Shown here piece after piece: positions 26,501 to 39,518 of a stretch of DNA of 64,000 bases. Position 1 is the stretch's first letter. Every line of letters starts with the position of its first letter. Origin of the DNA: Promerops cafer (taxonomy: Eukaryota; Chordata; Aves; Passeriformes; Nectariniidae); contig VZSE01006608.1 of the NCBI GenBank assembly GCA_013398275.1, positions 1 to 64,000 on the forward strand, given 5' to 3'. A model generated the notes under the pieces. The model saw only the letters and a program-made list of their open reading frames with translations. It was not told where the DNA came from and searched no databases. The translations under genes and the position numbers were made by a program.

Positions 26501-29500
26501 CTGTCAAAAATTCATCATGTGCTTTGAAGCCAGTTTCGGTGTCCAGATCAATCGCATCACTCTAACTACAAACTCCTGTGCCCTCTTGAGATAAAGAAAT
26601 CAGAGAAGTGCCTATGCTACTTAAGAGACTGTAATGGTTTAGGTTGCAAAACCATCACAGAGACAGAAGACACCCTTTGGAGAGGTGCTAACACTAATCC
26701 AACTCCCTCCCAAGAGGACAGCGTTTTTATATTTCTTAATCTCAACCTGTAAATTTCCCAAGCCTAGTACCAAGCTGTGATTCGAAGGCTGAGCTGCAAA
26801 AATGATAAGATTTTCACCATAACATTTATGGAGCATGGAGAGTGTTATTGTTCTTAGGAGAGCTACTTTTCTTAACAAAAACTGATATATTTCATGGAGA
26901 GAGAAAATTGGCAAACACTGCCAGCAATATATAGATATGTTATATCTTTTGGTGGATTTCCTTCAGGAGCACATATGCCCAAATTAATGCAGTATTGAGA
27001 AACAATTCACCAAGGAAATGGAAACACATCTGTTCCTTTGGATGGAATAGCAGTGAGCTTTCTGTCTTGACTGTGTAGCATTAAAATTATGTTAATTGCA
27101 AAAACTGCCTAATTTCATATATATTCCTAATAATTTAAGAATTTATTCCTGTAGATTTTCAAAACCTTTCACATAAAATAAATCCTTAAGCTTATCATTC
27201 CCAATGAGCATGTATTTTCCTTTCCTTCATTGTGCTTATATGAGTAGTATTTTTTTAACCTCAATGTATTTTCTCTTTTTATTCTAAGAAGAAAAACATC
27301 CATTTAGAAAAGCAAGTGTCAACACAAGATTTAAACTCTTTTCTCTAAATGAAATTCTTCAGGATTTTTGCTCTGTTATGGTCCTTTCTTATCAGGATGT
27401 TGACACATCGGATAATTTTTATACTCTTGAGTAAAACCAGTGATAGCTGGAAGGTCAACACTACTGGAAGTACACCTTGTGTTTTTATTATTTAGCAATA
27501 CATTAAAGCAGTGGATCTGAAAATATACTAACCCTACATCAATCCAAACATTTTTTATTCTTTCGGTTTTTACAAAAACAAACTCAAAGAGAGAACAAAC
27601 TACATTGCCTATATCAGTATCTGTACCTATCATCTAAAAAATATTGGTAAATAATGTAGAGTTTAAAAAAAATTGTAATAACTTAGAAAACAGATTTAAC
27701 ACATTGATATCCTACTTGTCATTATTCATCATTCCAAAATGCTAAATAAAATATTTGGAGAAAAAGAAAAAAAAAAAGGAGAGAAGTAGCTAGCAAACCC
27801 AATCTATAATGAAACCATAAGACTGGCAGTGTGGTTTTAGGTTTTAGACAACTGCAGCTGCCTGGATTTTATAAGGCATAAGGGCTTCAAGCCAAGCAGC
27901 TTCAACCCCCTGTGAAAAGCAGTAATCTCTCTGGAAGCTCTGTCTTGAATTTCTTGCTATTACAATAGAAATTAATATCACCTGTTTTCTGCTTCTCTCA
28001 CCTGAGGTACTGTCTATTGGCTGTAGAACAGAATCAACTAAGAATCCAAGGCAAGGGTGGAGGAATGGAAGTCTCCTCCTCTCAGTACACTTACCCCACT
28101 TTGTAAAGTGGGAAAAAATGATTCCTTCCTCAGCATTTATCAACACTAAGGTTTGTTTATTTGGCTGTCATCTGAATTAGTTCAAGCTATTTAGAAAGCA
28201 CTTGTTGTCAGTTAGTATATTTATTTTGCCTTCAAGCTGGTGAATTGATTCTTCTCTGTTTCATCAGGTCCATGTTTTCTTCCTGTCCTTCTCCTGTCCC
28301 TGAGCATTTCACACAACTATGGTGTGCCAAATTTCTGCATTCTGATCAAGCTCATAGGCTGCCTGAGAAAGTCAGTGGGATCCAAGAAAGCATCAACACA
28401 GCAATTAAGTTGTTGTTTTATGGTCTTCAGCACAGGCAGTGTTTCAGTAAAAAGCAAAAAAAAAGTGCCGCACAGAAGGGAACATATCAAGAACAAGAAC
28501 AGTAGCAGCAGATGTTTTTGTTTTAGACCACTGTCAATAAAAGGAACCTTTTACTTACTTGCCAGATTGCTTTTGTAATTTCGATATTTACCAAACTTAA
28601 TGCTATAAAAATAACTTAAACTATTAATTCAATTGAACAATTTGTTTACAGACAACTACCTTTATCATTGCTACACTGTATTTCTCAAATAAAATTATGA
28701 ATACCTACTGCAATGTAGGTTTTTTCCCATAACTGCTTCTCCAGAAGATGTGATTTTTCCCAGTTTATATGGTCTGCTTTAGAGGTATATACGACTGGGG
28801 TGTTGTAACAGGATGAGAGCAATTGAGTGGTGCTGCTGGCGTCTTTCTATGCGCAGGTGTCACAAAGCAAAGGCATCACAACAGGCATTAGCTGTCCACT
28901 GGCTGTCAGCCTTGGCAGAGGCTGTGCACTGGCAGCTTGGTACAGCCTCTCCCTGATGGAGCAGGACACAATTGCTCATGACCGGGTTGATGGCAGCTGA
29001 TGCATTATGAGGGTACACCTAAAGCAGATCTGTTGCTTTGTTGGGCAAATAAACTACACAGACATTCCTGGAGAGAAGCAGTGATTTTACAGTCCTAGCC
29101 AAGCCCTGGAGAGACCAGCTTTCCTGGAACATGGGGGTGCATGAGACAGCAACCCCATGTCAACAGAGGATACACCCCACCAAAGGTAAGCTATGAACTG
29201 TTGCTTTCCATCAGCAAAGCAGTGTTTTATTCAAGAGAGGGAGAGAGTACACAAAGATGCCAGTCAAGGCTGCATAACCAAAGTTCTTAGGAGATCCACA
29301 GTCCACGAGGCACTTTTGATTCTAATAATTCATTTGGCCACATTGCTGGAGAGATGCACAAGAGCATTTTGCATCTTTTGTCCCTTGCACTGTTGCTATT
29401 TCCTGATCCAGTGTTAGGGTCCATTACACTTAAGGCTGACATCAACTTTATGGATGATAATCATTCACGAACACAAGAATCACTAAAAATTATACATTTA

Positions 29501-31028
29501 ATATAAAGCAATGTCACAAACCAAAACGTTTTTCCATAAAATCTGTTATAAATATAAATAAGATGCAATCTAACTCATAGGTCTGTAAAAAGATCCTATA
29601 AAAGGAAAAAAATCAGTTAATTTGCAAGAATAACAATATGGAATATGATAACAATAAGCTGAAAGACATATTAGCTTTCAGAAAAAGGTAGCTTTCCCAG
29701 CAGTTTGCTATCCTGGGTCAGTAAAACAGCATGAGATTTCTCTCTCAGCTGGGTTAATTCACTGTGAACAAAAGTTTAGCCTCAACTAATATGCACACAC
29801 TTCAAACAGATAGATCAGTAGCAAGGCCAGATATTCCAGCTGGTTTTAAAAATCCAAAGTTTGTACTATCAAGCTGCAGGGCAGATTCCCAGCAGGGCAA
29901 TTCTCAGACCAAAACACCATTAAAAAGAAAACTTCTAGCTTTTTTCTGCTAAATTAAAGGTGAAGGCAGAAAAGGTTTCTAGTCATTTTTCTCTAGTTCT
30001 CTGAGTGTCAATGAGTTCAGTAAACTTTGAGAAAGACAAGACAGGAAATACATTACAGATCAGATTTTCAATTGGAGAAGTCAGTATTACCCTTTTCAAC
30101 TAAGTGATTTTGCTGGTTTATACCAGGATCACATCTGAGTTTGAGCAAAAGTAAAAACCCTTGAGATTCTCAATTAGAATAACTTGTGAGGCTCTTTCTT
30201 CACCACCTACTCCCATCTGGTTTTCTTTATTTCATTGCAAAGCTAAATTTCAGATTTGAAGTGAACCATGGCTTAAAATCAGTTACTAAGGCAATGCTCT
30301 GCCCTGAGGCATTACTCTGCTCTCTCCTTGCAGGCAGAGCTCTCTGCACAGTGGAAGAGGAAGGGTTTTTCAAACTCTGTCACTTCTGTTTCCTGAGGAG
30401 AGATGTGACGTTCTTCAACCAAGGCAATCGAGAATATTAGGAGGAACATAGTTGTTTATTTTAAATAAATGGGTTTAAGCCAGCCTTGAGCCCTGGGGAT
30501 AGTTCCATGTCCTGAATCAATTGAGCACATAGTTACACGCCCAAATTGAAGACTATTTCTATCATGAAGGACAAATGTATAATTCCATTATATATCTTAT
30601 CATTTGAGAAGATGACACAAACATGTTGGAGCTTTCATTTAGACACAGGGGTTTTATGTACAAACAGAAAATTTGCATCATTTTAAATTCCAAAAAGCTG
30701 TGTTTTTTCAGCTACATTGTTCTATGCTCTGGAATAAGCATAAAAGCTACTACATGATGTTCTAAGTTTGAGATTATATTTCAGATTTTCAATTTCTTTT
30801 ATTCATGATCAACTAGTCATTGGTGAATAAGGTTTCACTTTCAGAGAAAGGAAATTTGGTTCATTACACAGCAGGCAAAGCTTTTCAATTTCCCACTTGT
30901 GATTTGTGATAATCACAGGTTAAATATCAAAGTAACTTCTGATAACCATATTTTTTTTATAATAAATGATCTTCTAGTTTTTTGAAATTTCTATATGTTT
31001 CAGTTCAAACATCACCTTTATCAGAACA

Positions 31029-31044
31029 TTATATATATATATAC
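31029..31044. repeat. Short (AT)n run
   Basis: Pure alternating AT of about 14-16 bases, flanked by AT-rich sequence. Confidence 0.8.
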
Positions 31045-32196
31045 ATTTTAATAAGAAGAAGGATTGAGTAAATACACTCTCTCCAGCAGTTCAGATGCCA
31101 TTATGCTTGTGGTGAAAATGTTGTCCAGTCTGCTTGAAGGAGTTGTGGTTTTACATGGTAAATAAGCAGAAACAACAATTTCCTTGAGAAAAGAATGATC
31201 TTTTTAAGGGATTTTTGCAGTTATGAATATATTTCTAACTTTGGCATGGCGCATATTTAGATGACTATGACACACACGTCAGTCAGGATTCCTTCAGCCT
31301 GCGTATGGTTTATCAGGGATATACTGCTGAGCTTGGATCTGAGATCCTAGCACCTACTGAGCAACAGATAGGAGCTAAAATTCATCTTCACATGTGCAGC
31401 TCTCTGGGAAATGCAATCAGGCACTGTGTAGACAGTATGTGACTTCTTAAATAATTTAGTTATTTTTATCTGCATTTCATCCTATTTATTATTGGTGTCA
31501 TATTTCTGTTGACATAAAAGACACAACCAGCTATTTTGCATGAAAGTTACACATAATTCTGTTTCTTAGACTGAGATTGGTAGTATGAATGAGGATTCAG
31601 AAACTGCTTTCAAAGTTTGCAAAGGATGTGCTTCTGAGACAGTACTGGATGTGGCGAAAAAGAAAATAACATTAAAATGAAGGAATCGGAATAATTTGCT
31701 TTTTGCTTCACGACCAAAGTTTTCCAAAACATTTCCTATTCTTTCGGTGAAAACCAAATGTCAACATAAAATAACATGTATCTTCTTCTGAAGTCATCAA
31801 GTAATGAGTGTTTCTTGCAAATATTGACAGAGGCTATATTTTTTCATCTGTTCTGTGGGATTGAAAACAGCATTACTTGGAAGACATAAAGCACTCTCTA
31901 AAACCCAGGATGAAAGTAAATGATGATAAACTCATTGCTGCAAAGTTGACCCTTACTCCATAAGCAGCCTCACTCCTTCAAATGCTTGTTTGCAAAGTGA
32001 GGTACAACTGAGCAAGAGTGATGATTTCAGAAGCTGTGCTGTTCAGATTGCTCATCAGTACCAATTTGGAGAGTCACTCTCAATTTGAAAATTTAAGTGA
32101 TTCATTGCCTACCTATGAAGTGTTCATTTTCATTGCAGTCAACAGCTGAAACTTCTGAACCGAAAGGATTTATGTGAGTAGATTTATGGAATGATT

Positions 32197-32249
32197 AAAA
32201 AAAAACAAAAAAAAAAAAAAAAAAAAAAAACAAAAAAAAAAAAAACACA
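32197..32249 (+). repeat. Poly(A) tract with single C interruptions
   Basis: About 50 bases of A broken by isolated C residues at 32206, 32231 and 32246. It could be the 3' tail of an old retro-inserted transcript or plain low-complexity sequence. I do not recognise a source gene in the 300 bases upstream and see no clear target-site duplication. Confidence 0.85.
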
Positions 32250-35200
32250 AAGAGGGAAAGGTTAATGTCACATTTCTTTCATTCATTTTTTTCTCAATTA
32301 TCTTGAAAGAAATATCAGATGTCTAGAATTTCTCTCCAACCTACTGAATACTGGAAAGATGAGGAAAAAAAGTATACAAATACACATGCACTGGAAATCT
32401 TTGATTTTAATCTCTAAGCTATCAGATCTCTGCCTATATCATGATTAGATGATGCTGATAAAATTTAAAGTGTTTTGTGCGCTTAAACTCTAAAATACTG
32501 GAGAAGCAACATACACTTTACTATCAGAGGCATGTTCTTCACCAAAAGAAAGACAGGCAAAGGAGAAAGTGACCATGAATGCCATGAAGATACTGTTCAA
32601 GAAAGAATGACAACTGTAAATTATATATGTATGAACTGAACGAAATACATTCCAATCTGCAATTTAGACAGTCATGCCTTGTGTGAGCACAGCAATATGG
32701 CAGTCTTCTGCTTTGGGAAGTGGGCAAGTGGATATTTAGTACAAAACACAGCCTCTAATCAATAAACTAGTCTTAATAGAGTTATATTTGGAAAATTTCA
32801 GGTTCATTTTGCAGATTCAATTGGCATGATAACTACATAGATTTTAGTCACATTATTGGCCTTTCAACCACTACATGGCAACATGGCACATGGCAACATA
32901 ACAGAAGAAACTATTGAGATGAGATATTGGATGCCCATAAAAACAAAAGGCAGGACAGATGTCTGGTTTGGTTTTTTTTTTAATTATCATAAGGTTTTAC
33001 TTCCTTTTGATAAACAATAATGCAAATCTTAGAGTTTAAATATCTAAAATCAGCATAGCTGGTCTTCCTATATCAAACCATACTCCAAAAACCTAAAGAA
33101 CTCCTAACTAATTCTCTAAATAATATTATTAATTATAAATATTGGCAGAGACCCTAAGTACAATGATCTGTTCCTGGGTCTGAGATCTGACAGCCACTGG
33201 CAGCCACCACTGGATTCTCATCACTTTTAGAGTAGACACAATCATGGACCTGTCACAAGCTCAAAGAGCAAATCCTGGGGGAAGAGACAAGATATGGACA
33301 AAATACCAGAGAAGCAGCCACACAGCATATTTCCTGGTTTGTGTGTTCCTGGAGTGTGTTTTGGGGGCACTGTTGTGAGGAATATTATTTCAGTAGCATA
33401 GTCAGAAAGTCTGAGTGGAAAAAGTGTTGTAGGGGAGGAAGACAAAGAAGGAGGTTAACCTTGAAGGTTACAGCTGGAAGGAAATCTGAGGCCACAGATG
33501 GAATGGTGGTACTGAAAAGAAACAAGAGATGAAGAGAGATATTAAAGCAGCTGATTAGCTAAAATTCTGGTATGTTCAACTTTGTTCAAATTTACCTTAC
33601 TGAAGTTAACTGTGTCAAGACAAATTACTTGGATTTTATTTATTGTCTTTCTTAACATCAACATCTTATGGTTTGGACTTGCTTCTCTTTCGCCCTGCTA
33701 CCAGAGATGGAAACTTATCCCAGTGTTGGTTCTTGTCTGTGTCCATTGTTATTCAAAGAGAGCAATTGGCAGTTTCAGTCATTCTGAAAAATGCCTGTTG
33801 CAAAACCACATCCTTCCTTTCACGTTACATTTTACTTTATGTGCCAGAAATTGAATGGGAGAGGGCACACAGAGATCAGGGAAAAGCGTTTAGCTAACTG
33901 TTGATATTTTTAGGACATTTTCCCCTACTGTCTCACAGTATGTGTACCTCTTAACACGTGCCTAATGGTTACATAAGATGCTGTCAATGAAAATCCAAGC
34001 TTTGAAACAAGAACTTTAATAATAATGCAACATGCTTCTAAGACTCCAGATAAATTGTCTGAATATTTGCATGGGAATATTATCGTGCTCTTTGAACTCT
34101 AATATACAAACTTCAGTATGGCTGTTTGACCTTTCCTCCTTTTCTCTTCACAGCCTTTCTGATGCAGGCTACAGTTCACATATTGCAGAAATATATTGAT
34201 TATTAATGCTAAACACAGCTTATTTAACAAATAAGTACAGATTACATTTTCCAAGTCAAATAGGGAGGAAAATTTCAGTCAAATGTTGTAGATACCTAGT
34301 TTAATTCCAACCTTCTCACTAATAAACAACAATTTAAAACACATAAAGTGTTATAATAGTGACCGATCTTAAGGATAGATCCAGACAGAGAATTAAGAAA
34401 ACTATTCAAAATGCAATATGAATAACTTGCAGCAGCCTGACTACACTGAATTTTCTTTTGTTTTTCAGAATGTCCATAGTAACTATACTTTACTACAGAA
34501 AATAGGTGATGCATCATCCTCTTCCTGTAAAAAAAAAAAAAAAAAGAAACACCACTGAGTTAATGGGAAGAACCACTATTTGGGTATGTTACCTGAAGGC
34601 ATTACAAGGTTATTCTGCTAAGTCTCTATCTGAAGTCACAGACCTGAAAATAATTAGGAAGAAATCAGAAAACTCACCAATCTCAATATTTCCCATTGAC
34701 TTGTGCCAGATGCATCATTCAATTGGTCATTTTCAGTCCCATACTGGTGTCTTTATCTTTTCTCCTAAATTGTAGGAGAGATCTTCCCACCTAACTCACA
34801 GTTCTGGATTCTTGCCCAGGAACTGAGTTGAAGAAATGCTCTCTGATGTAGCCAGGTAGAAGATTTAAGAGAAGAGATAGGAGTGAGGCATGGAGAGGAG
34901 CATAACTGTTTGGTTGCTGCTGACCTTTGCTATTTGTTTTAGTACAAAAATGAAGCCTGAGGAGACAAAGTTTAATGTTCATATTTTAGCAAATAGAACA
35001 GTAATACATGTTTAAATGGCAGGTAACCAAACCAAAGAGAGGAATTATGAGAAAAGCATACCACCATAAAATAGACAAAAATTGCTTTTTTTGCACCTAT
35101 TCCAATGTCCCACCTGAAATGGCCAAGATTTTAACTTGACATCTGGAGAGAGAAAGGATATATATGGCATAAAATTGCTTGTTGAAATTCAGTTACTTAG

Positions 35201-37390
35201 AGGTCAAATTCCCAAGCAAAGAGTAAATCAACAGAGTTAAAGAGGAAATGGCAACGTTTCCATAGAGAGAGAGAGGAAAAGCAAATGAAATGGCTTTACC
35301 AGCTTGATGGACACATTGAGTGTGTAGGAAATAGCAAGAAAGTCTATTGCAGGGCTTTTCAGTGACTTCTACAGACACCTTCCTGGGGCTTCAGGGACAG
35401 AAAAGGGTCAAGTTATATTGATTTCTGTTATGCTGAAGGAGTGATTTTAAGTATTTCTTTTTCCTTTGGTTTAAGTAGTAGAAGTGACCATATCACAGAA
35501 GAAAGAAAGGAAACTTGTCCTTAAAATGAAGTCTCTGAATTGTGCTGCAATGATTATCATTAAAACTCAGGATATGAATAAAGCCTGTGCTCAAACAATA
35601 TTTGAGGACTAAAATTATGATTAAATTAGTAAAGGATCTTATTTGACATATTCTTCAGACAGTAGTGGTTCAGGGTGTTGCTGACCAAAGAATAATATTG
35701 CTCTCCTGTTATAAATCTCCCAACATTAACATTGACAATGTATGACAACAATAAGATAGATATCTGTTCAGATGAACCTTTGCTGTGGCTTCTCCTTCTC
35801 TAGTAGCTCATTTTGTAAAATTACTGACATTTTTCTTATTTGTCAAGCTTAAGTAAAAGTTTGCAAAGAAAAACATTTGAAAAATAAATTTTTAGAGGTG
35901 CCACCTATAAAAATTCTTGTCAGGATATAATGCCTTCTCTCTGTTCCTCAAATTCTTCTAGAAACTTAGAGAAATACAGGAACAAACACCAGGAATGCTT
36001 TTTTTTATTTATTTATTTTATTATAGCTGGCTTTAGAGACTATTACCTCTTGTTTGTGTAAGGAGTTCGCATTTTTCCCGTATGTTACTTGCACTAGTGG
36101 TAAAAATGAAGAAGCTATATTTTTTAAAAGATGCTAAGACAATTTTTAATCAACGAATCCTTCTGTTCAAGCTTCTTTTTCTGGCACATTTCAGTGTCAG
36201 CCATATTTGAAATCCAACAGAGGACATGTTTATGGAAGATGTACCAGGAGGGAGAGGTTTTGGCTCAGAGTTTCAGGGTTCTTGGTACATAGTCACTTGG
36301 CTAGAGCTGTGGAAAGGTAAAGGCACTACAAAGACGTTCCTGGACCCCTTTCAAAAACAGTTGCCATTAGTCATCTGGGACAAGCAGCTGAGGACACATA
36401 GTGTAGGGTTTTGGTCAGACAGTTTGGGATTGTTCAGTAACTAACAAGCAGTCAGCAAAATCTGGGCCAGTTGCTCCATTACTAAGAGGCTTTTTGTTGT
36501 ATTATGTGACCTTCATCACCTGCTTTGGTGCCAATCATCATGAGCTCTCACTTAGTTGCCAAAATCCCAGTTTCTTTCTGTGTCACCCGTGGTCTCATTT
36601 TGCGACACCGACAAGGAAAGCCGAAGCATGGTGCTGTCCAGAGCTGATTTCTCCACAGAGACTTGGCTGTGGGGGTAGGAGCCTCGTTGAGAAAATGCAA
36701 AGGCCCAGCAGATGGTAACTTTATCTAGGGCTCCTCGCCAGACTTTCTGCAGCAAGCAAAGGCAGTCAGGTGTGTGAGCAGGTCATGTAGGCTTTTTGTG
36801 TACTAACACAGTAGGATGCCAACCCACCCTTTGCTTTGGCAGTCATGAGACCAGCAGAGAAAAAAAATTTTCCAACAGCCGGTGCCTGAAAGATCCTCAA
36901 ATACCTTTACTTAGAGAAAGAAATCCTTGAATTTTAAGCAGCACCAGTAGAAAAGGTCACCTTTGATGTGGATTTGCTGTATTCACAAAAAACATGACAG
37001 AAGATATGTTCCGTATAAAACTGAACATTTTAGGCAATTTGAGGAGTCACTATCATTCCCAATTAAAAATCAATATATGGTTTTCTTGCCACAGAATTTC
37101 CATGTCAAAATTACATTTAAAGCATGGAATTTATTTTGGAGGACACATGTAAAGTCAGTAATATTATTTTTATTGCTGCTAAATGTGGAACAACTTTCCA
37201 TATTGCTATTATCTTTGTCTATAATGATGAGGCTTCCACTAAAATAAAAATGTTTTCAAATGAAAAGAGGAAATTGGACAGGTGACTGAAACAAAGGTAA
37301 GAAGAATACAATAACTGAATAAAAAGAATGCTTGGTTTCTTGATTCTTGATTGAAGGGAAACAAAGACTTCTTTGAGAACTGGATATTAA

Positions 37391-39425
37391 AAACAAAGTA
37401 TGAACAACATGGCATGGCTAATCAAAATAAAGTGCAAACCACAGATGAGGATGAAGAGAAAATTGCCTAACTGGAAAGCAAATGGTAATGAAGAGAATCT
37501 GGAATCATCATTTAAAAATTTTGCAAACATAAATGTGCTTAGAAAATGTGTGCAAAAATTGGCAAAAATATTCACTCTACCTGAACAGCATCAAGAAAGA
37601 TTTTTTTAATGAAAAAATACTGTTACCAAGTAAAATGCTCTAGCTAAAATTGCAAGTGTATATTCTCTTTTCCCATGATTTGGGTATAACTGAACTGGGT
37701 TAATAGCAAAAAAAAAAAAAAATTCAAGCATGTTTAAACTATTGGTAGGTTTCCTCAAGAACAAGAAGGATGCCAAAGTTTCAGGTGGTAAAGAGCCATC
37801 AGATAGCAGACAATGACAACATGCACACAAGAGCTCTGCCAAGGAGCCTGCAGGTTGGTCAGGTAAGTTACACTGCAGAACAGAATGGTATCACACTGAT
37901 AGAAATCTGCAATATGTTTGAATCTTTTATGGGCATCTGTTATTAGAAATTGAAATAGGCTGCATGGGGAGAAGAATGGATACAACAGAAAGGCAAGAGT
38001 TTTGGAAAGGTTTATTTTGCTCTTACTTTTCTCACTTATTTTTTTAAGCTGCAAATATTGATAAGTTTTGGAAAAGTTATTGGAAAATTAGAAGAAAAAA
38101 TTTCACATTTTATAGGGATTTAAAATATGCAGTTTTTCCTTGATATTAATTCCTCAGTGAAATTTTGCTAAGATTTGAGTTAGTATTTAGATTTAGCAGT
38201 GCCTTGTGATACCGAAAGGAATTGCACAAATGCCACAGGAAATGGCATGGGCTGTACAAGAGCGCAGATGTAGGCAGCTTTATTTAGGAGCTTAAGAGAG
38301 GAGAATTATGACAAGCAAACAAAGAAAACAAAGAATATTTTCAAGCAAAATTCCATAATGCTTAGGGATATTTAACGCTCTGTAACATAGCACCCAATTA
38401 GATCATATGCCTGGGATTAGTGTCTTGATGAAAAGTAGATTTAAGGGAATCTGACAGGAGCAGCAGGAGGAAGTTAGCACTGTATGAACTCTGACCTGAA
38501 GTGACTTTATGTTGGCATGAAATGTACAGAAGAAAAGATGAGATCAGTGAAGGATGTCAGAGAATACAATGAGTAATGACAGGAAACTATGAGAGAAGGA
38601 CTTACTGGACCAAAACCACAAGTATCTGAAGAATATACTGCTTCTGTCAATAGGTCATTAGACAACAGGAAGAGATACCCAAGCAGAAAGAGATGAAAAA
38701 TTCCCACATGGAGTATCTTTTGTGAAATCTCATTGAATGCATTGGAAAATTACAAGTGACCTGACAAAGGAGGAAGGACAGAACAGCCTGAAGTTTTAAC
38801 TATGACTGCTCTAAGTAGGTGATTTGCATAATTTACGCCAATGCAAAGACAGAAGATAGATGACAGGGAAAATGTAAATTTAGACAATAAAATGTGTGGC
38901 CTGGCCTCATTAACTGTAAATCACTTTTCAGTTGATGCATCTAACTGTCTGGAAAGAACTATAAATTACTACATTAGAAAGTTGGCAGTAATGTGCAGCA
39001 AGTAAGACAGGAGTGTTATCTTCGCAAGACACAAAGATAGAGAAAATATGAAATGAAAATGCTTTACCAAATTTTTCAAATGTTACTATTAATGGAATTG
39101 GAATATAAGCAAGAAGACCAGATGTGGTAATAGAAAAGAAAGGCAGAGATCTTTATCACATTGAAAGTATGAAAAATATTGAATAGTGTCAATCAGCACT
39201 GATAAGAATTGGAGAAAACATGGGGAATGGAAAGCAGAAATGAAACACCAGTAATTTCTAGTGCACTGGGATTTTATCATAAGGAAAACACATCAGTATT
39301 GTGTAAATTGGAAGTCAGCTATACTGTAGAAACACTTTTTGCAGTTGAAAAAAAAACTGCCAACTTTGTCCTCAAGTCACAGTGTGTGTTAAAGCTCACC
39401 CAACTGGCAAATGGTATCTAGCATT
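37391..39425 (+). mobile_element. R4/Dong-type non-LTR retrotransposon fossil, nearly full-length ORF
   Basis: This is an old, heavily mutated LINE whose broken + strand translation follows the domain order of R4-clade elements over about 2 kb. Landmarks in order: N-W-K-A at 37469-37480, then FKNF and VQKL (family NWKAPGPDG...WLKN...H.R); LPEQHQER at 37577-37600 (family P.W...GRT); NCKCIFSFPMIW at 37648-37683 (family NYRPI.CLP..W); FPQEQEGCQ at 37750-37776 (family LPEEQKGCR); a block like the family YDMVPHSW box at 37874-37905; LYLGA at 38278-38292 (family YLGIL); DRSSRRK at 38453-38473 (family DRKTRK); EKFPHG at 38695-38712 (family KPLHG); a Cys/His block at 38892-38950; ARRPDVVIEKK at 39109-39141 (endonuclease RPD motif); PVISSALG at 39248-39271 (family PVVIGALG). 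The 5' end is not clear. Several indels and more than twenty stops make it long dead. Confidence 0.8.
37400..39421 (+). pseudogene. R4-like ORF: reverse transcriptase plus restriction-like endonuclease, dead
   Basis: In the R4/R2 group a single ORF carries a central reverse transcriptase, a Cys/His zinc motif and a C-terminal restriction-like endonuclease, unlike CR1, which uses an AP-type endonuclease at the N-terminus of ORF2. Here the RT part spans about 37460-38000, the thumb and linker about 38200-38720, the zinc-like block about 38890-38950 (Cys at 38895, His at 38922, Cys near 38946; the second expected Cys reads Ala), and the endonuclease about 39100-39420. The endonuclease has RPD-V-V with the catalytic-type Asp at 39121-39123, then PVISSALG and a C-terminal tail (39337-39393) with a KTA motif as in the family. 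One 28-codon run at 38209-38292 (IPKGIAQMP...LYLGA) is still open. The short open frame 39209-39421 is its C-terminal remnant and not a host gene. Frame changes occur at least every 100-200 bases. Confidence 0.77.
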
Positions 39426-39518
39426 AAGAGCACAATCCATGTCTTGTCTGCTTCATAAATGCCTATGTTGCCCTGAAGGCAGGTTTTTGCTGTTGATTAA
39501 AAGAGAGCACGTACATAT

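Larger units (their letters stand above)
10751..37390. other. Intergenic desert without recognisable genes or LINEs
   Basis: About 26.6 kb in which I found no coding exon with family-level similarity, no RNA gene and no clear transposon, on either strand. Only microsatellites stand out (12109-12166, 18811-18840, 20474-20546, 31029-31044, 32197-32249). A few blocks are less AT-rich than their surroundings: about 15540-16060, 23300-23850, 28830-29180 and 36560-36790. They could be old LTR pieces or conserved regulatory elements, but I cannot tell which. Open frames here, including the longest at 23386-23832 (148 codons), show no recognisable motif. Confidence 0.6.

Noticed and set aside
26635..26920. 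Possible solo LTR starting 'tgtaatggtttaggttgc'
   Set aside because: The start resembles some passerine LTR ends, but I could not find a matching CA end, a target-site duplication or a second copy, so it is not called.
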